Made by a program: the position numbers and the translations under genes
Notes under the pieces: model-generated
Seen by the model: the letters and a program-made list of their open reading frames with translations, nothing else
Told to the model about the DNA's origin: nothing
Databases searched by the model: none
In this document: in pieces, positions 52,947-61,850 of the stretch
Numbering within the stretch: the stretch's first letter is position 1
Layout: the number at the start of each line of letters is the position of its first letter
Assembly: GCA_900548385.1 (NCBI GenBank)
Contig: URKJ01000003.1
Location: 1-64,000 of the forward strand
DNA from: an uncultured bacterium
GTDB taxonomy: Bacteria; Verrucomicrobiota; Lentisphaeria; Victivallales; UBA1829
Length of the DNA: 64,000 nucleotides
Direction of reading: 5' to 3'

Positions 52947-52981
52947 GTTTCAGACGGCGTCCGGAAAACACCGTCTGAAAC
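52947..52981 (-). terminator. enolase terminator hairpin
   Basis: An 11-bp stem, GTTTCAGACGG/CCGTCTGAAAC, with a 13-base loop, 13 bases after the eno stop. U-tract not strong. Confidence 0.65.
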
Positions 52982-52993
52982 AGTCTGTTCCGG

Positions 52994-54277
52994 TTATCCG
53001 TAAATGGCGGAGTCGCCGAGTTCGGCGGCAATCGCCATCAGGCGGTTGTACTTGCAGATGCGGTCCGTGCGGCTCAGGGAACCTGTCTTGATCTGTCCTG
53101 CGTTGACGGCTACGGCGAGATCCGCGATCGTGGTATCTTCCGTTTCGCCGGAACGGTGGCTGATGACGGCATGGAATCCGGCTTTCTGCGCCATTTCCAC
53201 GGCGTCCAGCGTCTCCGTCAGCGAACCGATCTGATTGACTTTTACGAGGATCGCGTTGGCGGCCTTGAGTTCAATGGCTTTTGCCAGGTATTCGACATTC
53301 GTAACGAGCAGGTCGTCGCCGACGAGCTGAACACGGGAGCCGAGTTCGCGGTTGAGCTCCTGCCATCCTTTCCAGTCGTTTTCCGCCATTGCATCCTCAA
53401 TAGAGTCGATCGGATAAGCATCGACGAGTTTGCGGATGTAGTCGATCTGCGCGGCGGCGTTTTTGGAGTCTCCGCCGGATTTCCGGTATATGTAAAGCCG
53501 CTTGCGCTTGTCGTAGAATTCGGTGGCGGCGCAGTCTATGGCAAGGGAAATATCGCCGTTTTCATTTTTGCGTCCCGGTTTGAATCCGGCGAGTTCCACG
53601 GCTTCCAGAATCGTTTCAAACGCTTCTTCGGTTCCGCCGAGGGCGGGTGCGAAACCGCCTTCATCGCCGACGGCGGTGCTGAATCCTTTCTTTTTCAGAA
53701 CGGATTTCAGCGCGTGGAAGACTTCGGCGCCGTACCGGACCGCTTCCGGAAAGTCGGGAGCACCGACCGGGCGGATCATGAATTCCTGAAAGTCGATCGG
53801 AGCATCGGAGTGCGCTCCGCCGTTGATGATGTTCATCATCGGGACCGGAAGACGCTTTGCGTTGACTCCGCCGAGATAGCGGTAGAGCGGCAGGCCGAGT
53901 GCGTTTGCGGCGGCTCTGGCGTTTGCCAGAGAAACTCCGAGAATCGCGTTGGCGCCGAGTTCCTTTTTATTTTTTGTCCCGTCAAGCCGGATCATGGCGC
54001 GGTCAAGCGCGGTCTGGTCGAGAGCATCGAAGCCCTGAATGGCACGGGCGATCTTGCTGTTGACATTGCGGACCGCTTTCAGAACGCCTTTGCCCTGATA
54101 GCGCTGCCGGTCGCCGTCGCGCAGTTCGAGCGCCTCGTTTTCCCCGGTGGACGCGCCGGACGGCACGGCAGCCGTTCCGCGAATTCCGGATTCCAGTGTG
54201 ACGGTTACTTCAATGGTCGGATTTCCACGGGAATCCAGAATTTCCCGCGCTTCGGTTTTGGTAATGGATGTGTTCAT
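52994..54277 (-). CDS. eno: enolase
   Basis: Interconverts 2-phosphoglycerate and phosphoenolpyruvate in glycolysis. The 427-residue protein has all signatures: AREILDSRGNPTIEVTV, PSGASTGENEALELRD, NIINGGAHSDAPIDFQEFMI, VGDEGGFAP, the catalytic Lys region (NAILVKVNQIGSLTET) and SHRSGETEDTTIADLAV. Two ATGs are adjacent; AAGGGGGAAC supports either. An upstream in-frame extension of 53 codons lacks enolase homology. Single gene with its own terminator. Confidence 0.98.
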   Translation of the reverse strand: MNTSITKTEAREILDSRGNPTIEVTVTLESGIRGTAAVPSGASTGENEALELRDGDRQRYQGKGVLKAVRNVNSKIARAIQGFDALDQTALDRAMIRLDGTKNKKELGANAILGVSLANARAAANALGLPLYRYLGGVNAKRLPVPMMNIINGGAHSDAPIDFQEFMIRPVGAPDFPEAVRYGAEVFHALKSVLKKKGFSTAVGDEGGFAPALGGTEEAFETILEAVELAGFKPGRKNENGDISLAIDCAATEFYDKRKRLYIYRKSGGDSKNAAAQIDYIRKLVDAYPIDSIEDAMAENDWKGWQELNRELGSRVQLVGDDLLVTNVEYLAKAIELKAANAILVKVNQIGSLTETLDAVEMAQKAGFHAVISHRSGETEDTTIADLAVAVNAGQIKTGSLSRTDRICKYNRLMAIAAELGDSAIYG

Positions 54278-54405
54278 CATCAGTTCCCCCTTTGTTTCGT
54301 TGGAAGCAACATAGCACCGCGACGGTGTTTTTTCAAGCGGGAAACGGACGGGGAACGGATGAATATTCGCCTGTTTCCGCACGGAAAACAGGCGGAAAAT
54401 CTGCG

Positions 54406-55047
54406 TCAGCGGAACAGCGGCGCCGCTGCTTTGAGCCATGCGTCAGCGATCAGCTGATGCCCAGCGGGCGTCGGGTGCACGCCGTCTGCCGCCCAGTAGG
54501 CTTCCGGTGCCCGCTGGAATGCGCCGTTGAAAATCTCCTGCAGGGGGATGTGCACGGCTCCGAATTCACCGGCAAGAGCGGAAACGATTTTCCGGCGTTC
54601 GATGAGGTCGTCGACGAATTTTGCGCGGTCGGGCAGATTCGGGCAGACAAACGGATCCAGAAGCACGAACCGGATATCCGGCAGTTCTTCGCGGGTCCAG
54701 GTGAGCAGTTCCCGGTAAAAACGGGCGTAGCGCGGTACTTCGACTCCGTTGTTGGACGTTAAATGATGCCAGACGTCGTTGACGCCGATCAGCAGACTCA
54801 GCACGTTCGGCTTGAGATTCAGGCAGTCGGCTTTCCAGCGGGCGTAGAGATCCACGATCCGGTTGCCGCTGATTCCGCGGTTGATGAATTCCCATTCGTG
54901 ATCGGGACGATCGCACATCAGCCTGGCGGCGATCATGCCGGGATAGCCGGGGCCGAGCCCGCTGTTGCTGAATCCTGCGCCGCCGCATGTGGTGCGTCCG
55001 CAGTCTGTAATGGAGTCTCCCTGAAACAATACCGTAAAACGGGACAT
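54406..55047 (-). CDS. SGNH/GDSL-type hydrolase
   Basis: A 213-residue cytoplasmic esterase-like protein of the SGNH family. Catalytic Ser12 lies in QGDSITDCG, Gly in the NRGISGNR block, Asn in LLIGVNDVW, and the Asp/His pair in DGVHPTPAGHQL. Such small GDSL enzymes often act as acetyl esterases on glycans or as lysophospholipases. AAGGA is 11 bases before the ATG. No signal peptide, so an intracellular role on imported acetylated sugars is possible (inference). Co-directional with the kinase gene upstream (33-base gap). Confidence 0.9.
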   Translation of the reverse strand: MSRFTVLFQGDSITDCGRTTCGGAGFSNSGLGPGYPGMIAARLMCDRPDHEWEFINRGISGNRIVDLYARWKADCLNLKPNVLSLLIGVNDVWHHLTSNNGVEVPRYARFYRELLTWTREELPDIRFVLLDPFVCPNLPDRAKFVDDLIERRKIVSALAGEFGAVHIPLQEIFNGAFQRAPEAYWAADGVHPTPAGHQLIADAWLKAAAPLFR

Positions 55048-55080
55048 TTTGTTTTTTTTCCTTATGATGTTGTTTTGTTG

Positions 55081-56067
55081 TTATCGTTTCCGCCAGAAAC
55101 GGATTTCTTCCTGCATACGCGGTATCTGCCGCCGCAGATCGGTGAACTCTCCGCGCCAGTAAGCATCGCTCCCCCAGTCGGGGAACGATGCGGAAAAATG
55201 CGGGTCGTTCCTCTGCATTGCGACCCATGACAGAAAATAGAGCATCCGCAGCGTGCGCAGACACTCGGTCAGAGCAAAATCGGATTCCGAAAAATCCATG
55301 AAGAGACTGTAACCGCGCGCGATCGCTTCCGCCTCTTCCGGGCAGTGCGACGGGATATCCGGAAGCAGAAGCCAGAGGTCCTGGATCGCGGGACCGTTCA
55401 GCATGTCGTCGAAATCAATGAGAATCAGTCCGTCGTCCGGCCGGTTGAGGATATTGGCGCGGTGCAGATCGCCGTGCAGCCGCAGAAACGCGGAGGAGTC
55501 GGGAAATTCCGGACAGGCGATGTCGGCGACCTCGTTGCAGAGATCGACGAACTCCTCAAACTGGCGCCGTCCGGGAAATGCGGAATCCGCAAGGCGTTCG
55601 ATGACGCTTCCGATCATCGGTTCCGGTTCCAGCGTCAGGCGGAATTCCGCTTTTCTGCGTGCGCCGACGGCGTGGAGGCGTCCGATGAGCCGTCCTGCCT
55701 GTTCGAGTTCTGCCGCCGTGTCGAATGCGACGTCGCGCCCCCGTTTCTTCGGAAACACGGCAAAATAAATTCCATCGAATTTCCCCAAAGTGGAACCGTC
55801 TGCCAGTTCATAGGGTGGCACGACGGGAATCCCGGAGTCTTCGCATTCCCAGAGATAATCATGTTCATCCAGCAGCGCATCGGCGGGCCACCGTCCGGGA
55901 CGGTAAAATTTGACGACGAGCGGTTCCCCGCCGGTCGTCTGCAGTTCATAAACGCGGTTGATGTAGCTGTGGAATGCGGCGGCGTACCCCTTGAGTTCGC
56001 AGGAAAGCGCCTCCTCCAGTGCTGGAAGAAACCGTTCCGGGGTCAGATGTTCAAACACAAAGTCCAT
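55081..56067 (-). CDS. srkA: SrkA/YihE-type protein kinase
   Basis: A 328-residue protein of the stress-response kinase A (YihE/RdoA) family, with a kinase-like fold related to choline kinases. Conserved elements are PLVVKFYRPGRW (ATP-binding Lys), the catalytic loop LRLHGDLHRANIL and the metal loop LILIDFDDMLNGP. In E. coli this kinase counteracts cell death under stress. CAGGAG precedes the ATG. Size equals the family standard (~328). The nearby cold-shock gene is separated by a terminator, so no operon is implied. Confidence 0.92.
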   Translation of the reverse strand: MDFVFEHLTPERFLPALEEALSCELKGYAAAFHSYINRVYELQTTGGEPLVVKFYRPGRWPADALLDEHDYLWECEDSGIPVVPPYELADGSTLGKFDGIYFAVFPKKRGRDVAFDTAAELEQAGRLIGRLHAVGARRKAEFRLTLEPEPMIGSVIERLADSAFPGRRQFEEFVDLCNEVADIACPEFPDSSAFLRLHGDLHRANILNRPDDGLILIDFDDMLNGPAIQDLWLLLPDIPSHCPEEAEAIARGYSLFMDFSESDFALTECLRTLRMLYFLSWVAMQRNDPHFSASFPDWGSDAYWRGEFTDLRRQIPRMQEEIRFWRKR

Positions 56068-56120
56068 GATCTCCTGTCAGAGTTGCGGGAGGTAATGTAG
56101 CACGGTTTCGCAGAAATGCA

Positions 56121-56152
56121 AAAAGCCATTCCGGTAAACGGAAATGGCTTTT
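56121..56152 (-). terminator. cold-shock gene terminator
   Basis: AAAAGCCATTTCCG pairs with CGGAATGGCTTTT (one bulge) with a short loop; on the minus strand a T run follows. Symmetric enough to work both ways. Confidence 0.85.
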
Positions 56153-56173
56153 CGGGTTTCCTGCCGGACTGCA

Positions 56174-56386
56174 TTATTCGGAAAGCGCGACGACGTCGTC
56201 CGCCTGAAGTCCTTTTTCTCCCTGGGAGACCACGAACTCCACCGACTGCCCTTCTTTCAGGGTACGGTAGCCGTCGACTTTGATGGAGCTGTAATGGACG
56301 AAAATATCGCCGCCCTGCTCGCGTTCGATGAAGCCGAACCCTTTTGCATTGTTAAACCATTTGACCTTGCCTTTTTCCTTGCTCAT
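56174..56386 (-). CDS. cspA: cold-shock protein
   Basis: A 70-residue single OB-fold RNA chaperone. RNP1 is KGFGFIE and RNP2 is DIFVHYSSI; N-terminal GKVKWFN is the usual start. AGGAGAGGAAC precedes the ATG. A promoter about 87 bases upstream leaves a long 5' untranslated leader, as in cold-inducible csp genes, which could fold to control translation. The symbol marks the family, not a proven cold-shock role. Confidence 0.96.
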   Translation of the reverse strand: MSKEKGKVKWFNNAKGFGFIEREQGGDIFVHYSSIKVDGYRTLKEGQSVEFVVSQGEKGLQADDVVALSE

Positions 56387-56479
56387 TTTGTTCCTCTCCT
56401 GATTTGTTGCACGGACCGCTCCCCGGAGCTCCCAAACTGCGCCGGTCGGTCCCGTCAGGCTTGCGCCGTTCCTTATATA

Positions 56480-56508
56480 ATTATGCAACATAAAGTCGAT
56501 TTTGTGAA
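56480..56508 (-). promoter_or_regulatory. sigma-70-like promoter of csp gene
   Basis: On the minus strand: TTCACA, 17 bases and CATAAT. It gives an estimated leader of about 85-90 bases, typical for csp genes. Confidence 0.45.
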
Positions 56509-56607
56509 GAGGGTAAACGAAAAAAAAGTGAAAAAAAGTATAAAAAATGCATATTTTTTCCGGAAAATCGGGAAAATATGCATTTATCTGAGATTTTTTG
56601 GATTTTT

Positions 56608-57888
56608 TTATGAAACCGGCGGTTCCCGGATTTCCGTCATTTCCAGAGGAGACAGGGATGGAAACTGCACATTGAGAAATTGCAGATTTTCGACCGCTGA
56701 GAATTCCATTCTGTCGTGGAAACTCGGTGCATGGGCGAAATCTTTCCGGCGGTGCTGGCGGACCGTGAACCGGGAGTTTTCCAACCGGATGTCGCGGACC
56801 CCGTGTTGCGGTGCGGCACGGATGAAAGGATAGCTGCCGGAGAGGCATGAGACTCCGCTCAGGGTGATATTGCGGATTCCGGCGATTTCCGCATCGTCCG
56901 CAAGACGGATCAGAAACGGGGACGCCTGTGTTTCCATTTCGATGTTGCTGAACCGGATATTTTCCACTTCAAACGGGAGGATCGGGGGCGGTTCCGGCGT
57001 GTCCGGGCCGCGCGGTGGATCGAACTGGACCGGATAAATTCTGGGAATATAGATGGAAAATCCTGCAAAACTTTCCCGGATCACGAGATTGTCGAACGAG
57101 CAGTTGCGGATGATGTAATCGTTGCTCCAGCCGATCCGGACCGCCGAACTGCCGCTTTGGATGGTGCAGTTGCTGACGGCGATCCGTTCGCAAGGCTTCG
57201 GCGTGTACAGCTGTTCCTGATGGGAGCGGATGGCGAACGCATCATCGGAGCTGCGGATGATGCAGTTGCTGATGACGGCATCGCGGCTGCTGCTGATATG
57301 AATGCCGTCCACATTCGGCAGACGCATGTCGCAATCAATCCTGAGACGGTCGATCCGGATCCGGTCGCAATCCAGAATCCACATGGACCAGCCGGCAGAA
57401 TCAAGGATCAGAAAATCCGTGAGCAGAATATCACGGCAGCCGACAAACAGCAGAGTGCGTCCGGGGATGACACGGTCGCTTTTCCGCTTCCAGACCTGAT
57501 GCAGTTCCAATTCCCGGTCGTCTGTGTGATGAAAGACATGAGCGTTTCCGTTGATGGTGCCGCGTCCGGTGATGGCGATGTTGTCGCAGTTGAGCGCATA
57601 AATCAGGGTTCGCCGGTTCAGACGTGAGGCGTGGGCTGGCTTCCAGTACGGATTGTCGGGGACTTCCGGATAGCGCTCGGCGTCGGGGCCGCCTTCCAGA
57701 CTGCTGCCGGCTTCGAGCTCCAGCCGGACGCCGGAACGCAGATGGAGGGTGTAAGTCAGATAAGGTCCGCCGGAGATGAGGACCGTTCCCCCGCCGGTTC
57801 CGGCGCAGGCATTGATGGCTGCCTGAATCATCGCCGTGTTGTCGGTGACTCCGTCCGGTTTGGCTCCGTAATCGCGAATGTCGAACAT
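56608..57888 (-). CDS. GH28-like beta-helix protein
   Basis: A 426-residue right-handed beta-helix protein of the pectate-lyase/GH28 superfamily. Conserved landmarks are FDIRDYGAKPDGVTDNTAMIQAAI at the start, the helix rungs, PNVDGIHISSS (normally NTDG) and SSDDAFAIRS (the Asp-Asp pair). The third GH28 motif GHG is replaced by SGSSAVRIG, so the exact catalytic chemistry is in doubt. No signal peptide, so it would act in the cytoplasm on short oligogalacturonides or another uronic-acid glycan (inference). AAAGGAG precedes the ATG. It is divergent from an IclR regulator across 159 bases. Confidence 0.8.
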   Translation of the reverse strand: MFDIRDYGAKPDGVTDNTAMIQAAINACAGTGGGTVLISGGPYLTYTLHLRSGVRLELEAGSSLEGGPDAERYPEVPDNPYWKPAHASRLNRRTLIYALNCDNIAITGRGTINGNAHVFHHTDDRELELHQVWKRKSDRVIPGRTLLFVGCRDILLTDFLILDSAGWSMWILDCDRIRIDRLRIDCDMRLPNVDGIHISSSRDAVISNCIIRSSDDAFAIRSHQEQLYTPKPCERIAVSNCTIQSGSSAVRIGWSNDYIIRNCSFDNLVIRESFAGFSIYIPRIYPVQFDPPRGPDTPEPPPILPFEVENIRFSNIEMETQASPFLIRLADDAEIAGIRNITLSGVSCLSGSYPFIRAAPQHGVRDIRLENSRFTVRQHRRKDFAHAPSFHDRMEFSAVENLQFLNVQFPSLSPLEMTEIREPPVS

Positions 57889-58047
57889 GGTTGAACTCCT
57901 TTCTGGTTTTGATTGTACGGATCGTCGCTATACACTGTCATCGTCCGGGAGCAAAACAATCCGGCGGCGGCTGGAAACCGTTCTTTTTCTTGAAAAACGG
58001 AGGGAATGAGGTATAGTAATCGAATAATATTCAAAATGGAGGCTGCG

Positions 58048-58797
58048 ATGATTCAGGTTTTAATGCGTGCGTTCCGGGTGCTGGAAGCTGTTTCCCATGC
58101 GCCGGAACGGGTCTGGCAGCTCCGGGAACTGGCGGAGATCGCAGGCGTGAAGCCGGATACCTGTTTTCATATTGTGCGGACCATGTGTTCGCTAGGGTGG
58201 CTGGAGAGTCCGGGGCCGCGGAAAGGATACCGTCTTGGACCGGAACTCAATGAACTCTGCGGCGGAGTCATTTACCGGTTTGAGCTGGCGACTCATGCAA
58301 AATTGCAGCTCCGGGCGTTTGCGGACCGCTTCCGGATTCCTGTGATGCTGGCGGGGATCAACGGCAGCCGTCGCTATATCATCTGCCGGGAGGATCACGA
58401 GCCGGTTTATCATCGCCCGCAGATGCGGTTCGGGGATCTTTATCCGACAGCGACCGGGCGTCTGTTGCTGGCGTATTGCACACCGGAACAGGTTTCCCGC
58501 GTTGTATCATCGCTTGGATTGCCGTCGGCGCAGAGTTGGCGTGCCGCGCAGAGCCGTTCTGCGCTGGCGGCGGAACTGGAACGGATCCGTGCTTTGCCGC
58601 ACCTGCTTGTCACGGAGCATCCGTCGAATATGGCGCAGATCGCATTTCCTGTGTTTGAGAAAAAAGAAATGATGAAAATTGCGCTCGGCACCTATTTGCC
58701 GCTTTGGCGGTTTGAAGGCAGCACGAAGCGTGCGATTCTGGAGGAACTGGATTTTATTTCCGCCACACTGTCGCGCTGGCTGCAATCCCGGAGCTGA
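58048..58797 (+). CDS. IclR-family transcriptional regulator
   Basis: A 249-residue regulator with an N-terminal winged helix-turn-helix (VWQLRELAEIAGVKPDTCFHIVRTMCSLGWL) and the IclR effector domain (YPTATGRLLLAYCTPEQV, NMAQIAFPVFEK). IclR proteins such as KdgR respond to sugar-acid intermediates and control pectin use. GGAGG precedes the chosen ATG; a longer frame from 58006 lacks a ribosome site. Divergent from the GH28-like gene, so that gene is the probable target, as KdgR controls pectinases in enterobacteria. Confidence 0.92.
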   Translation: MIQVLMRAFRVLEAVSHAPERVWQLRELAEIAGVKPDTCFHIVRTMCSLGWLESPGPRKGYRLGPELNELCGGVIYRFELATHAKLQLRAFADRFRIPVMLAGINGSRRYIICREDHEPVYHRPQMRFGDLYPTATGRLLLAYCTPEQVSRVVSSLGLPSAQSWRAAQSRSALAAELERIRALPHLLVTEHPSNMAQIAFPVFEKKEMMKIALGTYLPLWRFEGSTKRAILEELDFISATLSRWLQSRS

Positions 58798-58964
58798 GAA
58801 TGGAAGATTTTTCCTGTTTCTTTCAATGACGCTTTTGGCATTGCTGTTCGGCAGATCGGGCATCTTGGGGATGCTCTTTACCGAGCCATTACATTTATTT
58901 TTTCCGGTACGATCCTCTGTATCCGGTTCCGCATCCGGTTCAGGATCGCGCCGGAGAACGGGGA

Positions 58965-59660
58965 TCAGACGCCGTAATTTCTTCCGCCGAAAATCGCGGT
59001 TCCGATCCGCACGATCGTTGCGCCTTCTGCGATTGCGACGGAATAATCATGGCTCATACCCATGGAAAGTTCCGGCAGACGGACGGAAAATTCCCGCTCC
59101 AGCCGGTCACGGAATTCGCGGAGTCCGCTGAACGTCGCGTGCAGAACGGCATCGTCCGCATCCAGCGGCGCCATCGTCATGAGTCCGAGCAGCTGAACGT
59201 TGGCAAGTCCGAGAGCGTGTTCCGCGGTTTTCCGGAGAGCGTCATAGTCGGACAGGCCGAATTTGGATTCTTCGCCGGAAACGTTCACTTCCAGCAGGAG
59301 TTTCTGCCGTTTGCCGCGTTTTTCCGCCGCCGCGTTGATCCTGTCCAGCAGCTTGACCGAATCGATGGAGTGAATGTATTCCGCAAGTCCGACCGCTTTT
59401 TCCGCTTTGTTCGATTGAAGGTGCCCGATCAGATGCCAGACCGTTTCCGGCCCGCACACGGGAACTTTTGTTTCCAGCTCCTGAACGCGGTTTTCGCCGA
59501 ATTCAAATTGTCCGGCGGCGAGAGCTTCGAGAACGTCGGCAGCCGGAAATGTTTTGGAGACCGCGAGCAGACGGACCGATCCGGCATCGCGTCCCGCCGT
59601 CTTTGCCGCATCCGCGATGTTTGCGCGGACTTCTGCGAGTTTTTCCTGAAGCTCCGTCAT
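58965..59660 (-). CDS. yggS: YggS-family PLP-binding protein
   Basis: A 231-residue pyridoxal-phosphate homeostasis protein of the YggS/PROSC family; cytoplasmic, no proven enzymatic reaction. Lys36 in LLAVSKTFPA should bind PLP; FGENRVQE, WHLIGHLQSNK and SMGMSHDYSVAIAEGATIVRIGTAIFG are signatures. AAGGAG eight bases upstream gives this ATG; a TTG two codons earlier is unlikely. Last gene of a yicC-cysE-yggS cluster with a two-base gap to cysE. Confidence 0.96.
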   Translation of the reverse strand: MTELQEKLAEVRANIADAAKTAGRDAGSVRLLAVSKTFPAADVLEALAAGQFEFGENRVQELETKVPVCGPETVWHLIGHLQSNKAEKAVGLAEYIHSIDSVKLLDRINAAAEKRGKRQKLLLEVNVSGEESKFGLSDYDALRKTAEHALGLANVQLLGLMTMAPLDADDAVLHATFSGLREFRDRLEREFSVRLPELSMGMSHDYSVAIAEGATIVRIGTAIFGGRNYGV

Positions 59661-59662
59661 GG

Positions 59663-60607
59663 TCAAAGCTCCTTCGGCTTTTTGATTGTGAGTTCCGGAT
59701 CCGCGATCCGGACTTTGGTTCCCGCCGGAATACTTTCGGTCAGCCAGACGTTTCCGCCGACCACCGAGTTCGCCCCGATCGTGATGTTGCCGAGGATTGT
59801 CGCTCCTGCGTAAATCGTGACATTGTCTTCAATATCCGGATGCCGTTTTGCGCCCTTGATGATCTTGCCGCAGGCGTCTTTGGGGAACGAGTGCGCGCCG
59901 AGTGTCACGCCCTGATAAAGTTTGACATTGTTTCCGATCGTTGCCGTTTCGCCGATCACCACGCCGGTACCGTGGTCGATGAAGAACCCTTCGCCGATGG
60001 TCGCGCCGGGATGGATGTCGATTGCCGTAATACGGTGCGCGTATTCGGTCATGATGCGCGGAATCATGGGGATCCGAGCGTCATAAAGAATATGCGCAAT
60101 GCGCTGGATCGTGATGGCTTTGAGTCCGGGATAACTGATGACGACTTCGTCGAGCGACCGTGCGGCGGGGTCGCCGTCGTATGCTGCCTGAATATCTTTT
60201 TTGATGATTTCCCGCAGACGGGGCAGGGAACGGAGCAGTTCTTCCGTTGCTGCCAAAGCCTGCTGTCCGCAGGTGCAGTCCCCGCAGGATTCGGTCAGAC
60301 GGCAATGGAAGTTGAGTGTACGCTGCAGAATATCGTTGAGTTCGACATAGAGCGAAGAAAGCATTTCGCCGACAGAAAACCGGAGCGTTGCCATTGAGCA
60401 GGCTTCGCGGGTTCCGAATCCGGGATAGACCAGTTCCAGAAGTTTGCCGAGAACGGAGAGCACTTCCGCTTCGCGCGGCAGATTGTTGCCTTCGCTGTGG
60501 TTGACGCCGATCCCGTCCTGATAGGAATCCATCAGGCCGAGTGTTGCCGCGTGGATGAATTCGGTTGTCTGTTCGGGCCTGGAACCCGGTTTCCGGCAAT
60601 GTTTCAT
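59663..60607 (-). CDS. cysE: serine O-acetyltransferase
   Basis: Makes O-acetylserine for cysteine synthesis. The 314-residue protein has a helical N-terminal part (~residues 1-180, longer than in the 170-residue form), then the left-handed hexapeptide-repeat domain: DIHPGATIGEGFFIDHGTGVVIGETATIGNNVKLYQGVTLGAHS, with catalytic His in IDHGTG and DIEDNVTIYAGATILGNITIG. Longer, EpsC-like variant. AAGGAG nine bases upstream. A CGDCTCGQQ Cys-rich patch in the N-terminal part is unusual and could be a disulfide or metal site. Confidence 0.93.
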   Translation of the reverse strand: MKHCRKPGSRPEQTTEFIHAATLGLMDSYQDGIGVNHSEGNNLPREAEVLSVLGKLLELVYPGFGTREACSMATLRFSVGEMLSSLYVELNDILQRTLNFHCRLTESCGDCTCGQQALAATEELLRSLPRLREIIKKDIQAAYDGDPAARSLDEVVISYPGLKAITIQRIAHILYDARIPMIPRIMTEYAHRITAIDIHPGATIGEGFFIDHGTGVVIGETATIGNNVKLYQGVTLGAHSFPKDACGKIIKGAKRHPDIEDNVTIYAGATILGNITIGANSVVGGNVWLTESIPAGTKVRIADPELTIKKPKEL

Positions 60608-60620
60608 GGCTGAATTCTCC

Positions 60621-61502
60621 TTATTCAATGTTCTGGACCTGTTCACGGATTTTTTCCAGTTCGGTTTTCAACGCCACCACGCGCGGGGATATATCCGTGG
60701 AAGCCGCCTTGTTGCCGAGCGTGTTGCATTCCCGGAAGATTTCCTGGACCATGAAGTCGAGGGAACGCCCGACCGGCGTTTCCGTCTCTCCGGCAAGTTT
60801 GCGGAAGTTGGCAAAATGGGAATGCAGACGCGTGATCTCTTCGGTCACGTCGAGTTTGTCGCCATAGATCACGGCTTCCCGGAGAATGCGTTCATCGTTG
60901 CAGTCGACGGGCAGATCAAACTCTTTCAGACGTTTGTAGAGACGCTGTTTCTGAAGTTCGGGCAGGGCGGCGGCGAGCGGATGGATTTCGTTGACGAGCG
61001 CTTCCATGACGTCGATCCGGGCAAGAATGTCTTTTTTCAGATTTTCGCCTTCCAGTTCCCGCATTCGGATCAGAGCGTCGATCGCCTTTCCGATGACCGA
61101 TTTCAGAAACTTCATGCAGGCTTCGTTTGTCAGATCAATGCTCTGGATGACGGCCGCATCGGGAATCGCAAGAATGTCGGAGATGGTGATTTCGCCGGGG
61201 AGGGCGTGCTTTTTCTGAAATTCGCGTGCGGCGGCGAGAAGAATTTCCGCTTTGGTGAAATCGACCGTCTGCGCATGGGAATCCGCATGTGTGACCGTCT
61301 CAATGCGGAGGGTGATGGAACCGCGGGTAATGCGTTCTGCAAGAAAGTTCCGCAGTTCGATTTCAAACGGCATCAGTTCGCGGATCATGGAGAATTTCAG
61401 ATCGAACTGTTTTTTATTAATGGAAGACAGTTCCACTTTGAATCCGCATTGCAGTTCATTGCAGAACTCTTCGGCTCTGCCGAATCCCGTCATACTCTTC
61501 AT
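60621..61502 (-). CDS. yicC: YicC-family endoribonuclease
   Basis: A 293-residue YicC/YloC family protein, recently described as an endoribonuclease that affects small-RNA turnover in E. coli. It opens MKSMTGFGRAE, which is diagnostic, has the NFLAERITRGSITLRIET segment, and closes FMVQEIFRECNTLGNKA...VVALKTELEKIREQVQNIE. Standard length. First gene of the minus-strand yicC-cysE-yggS cluster; 13 bases separate it from cysE. Confidence 0.95.
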   Translation of the reverse strand: MKSMTGFGRAEEFCNELQCGFKVELSSINKKQFDLKFSMIRELMPFEIELRNFLAERITRGSITLRIETVTHADSHAQTVDFTKAEILLAAAREFQKKHALPGEITISDILAIPDAAVIQSIDLTNEACMKFLKSVIGKAIDALIRMRELEGENLKKDILARIDVMEALVNEIHPLAAALPELQKQRLYKRLKEFDLPVDCNDERILREAVIYGDKLDVTEEITRLHSHFANFRKLAGETETPVGRSLDFMVQEIFRECNTLGNKAASTDISPRVVALKTELEKIREQVQNIE

Positions 61503-61718
61503 GAGGTTTGTATTCCTTCAAGATTGTTATCGGCAAAGAGGGCTTTGCCAGCTCTGTTCCGTTCCGTGAATGCTCCGGTGGAACCGGTATCCTGATAATA
61601 TCGTCCGAAAACGGAAAAAATCAAGATTGATTTCAGAAATGTTTTCCGCTTTTCCCGTGTCCGGCGGTCTGTTTTTCGGGAATCCTGCAAAAAAACGGTA
61701 TTTTTTTGAAACCCGGAC

Positions 61719-61746
61719 TTGCAATTTTCCGGAGTCCCGCTATATT
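61719..61746 (+). promoter_or_regulatory. sigma-70-like promoter of tRNA
   Basis: TTGCAA, 16 bases and TATATT, 18 bases before the tRNA 5' end. Confidence 0.6.
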
Positions 61747-61764
61747 AAGCGACACAACAAGCAA

Positions 61765-61839
61765 GGCTGCTTAGCTCAGCGGTAGAGCACTGGAATCATA
61801 ATCCATTGGTCGCTGGTTCAATCCCGGCAGCAGCCACCA
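61765..61839 (+). tRNA. tRNA with CAT anticodon (Met or Ile2)
   Basis: A 75-base cloverleaf: acceptor GGCTGCT/AGCAGCC, D arm GCTC...GAGC, anticodon loop ATCATAA (anticodon CAT), T arm GCTGG-TTCAATC-CCGGC and encoded ACCA. The first anticodon-stem pair is a C-T mismatch. It is not an initiator: acceptor pair 1-72 is G-C and it lacks the three G-C pairs at the anticodon stem. Elongator Met or the lysidine-modified Ile2 cannot be told apart by eye. Confidence 0.93.
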
Positions 61840-61850
61840 CTTGATTTCCC

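Noticed and set aside
52947..52981. GCCGTCTGAA words like the Neisseria DNA uptake sequence
   Set aside because: Only one inverted pair is present, as part of the eno terminator stem. Nothing else in the window suggests Neisseriaceae or a repeated uptake signal.
52573..53091. 172-codon plus-strand frame between prepilin and eno
   Set aside because: It overlaps the consensus minus-strand promoter and the eno end, and gives low-complexity Arg/Gly-rich protein.
53156..54457. 433-codon plus-strand frame over eno
   Set aside because: Enolase on the minus strand is certain; the antisense frame is an artefact of codon bias.
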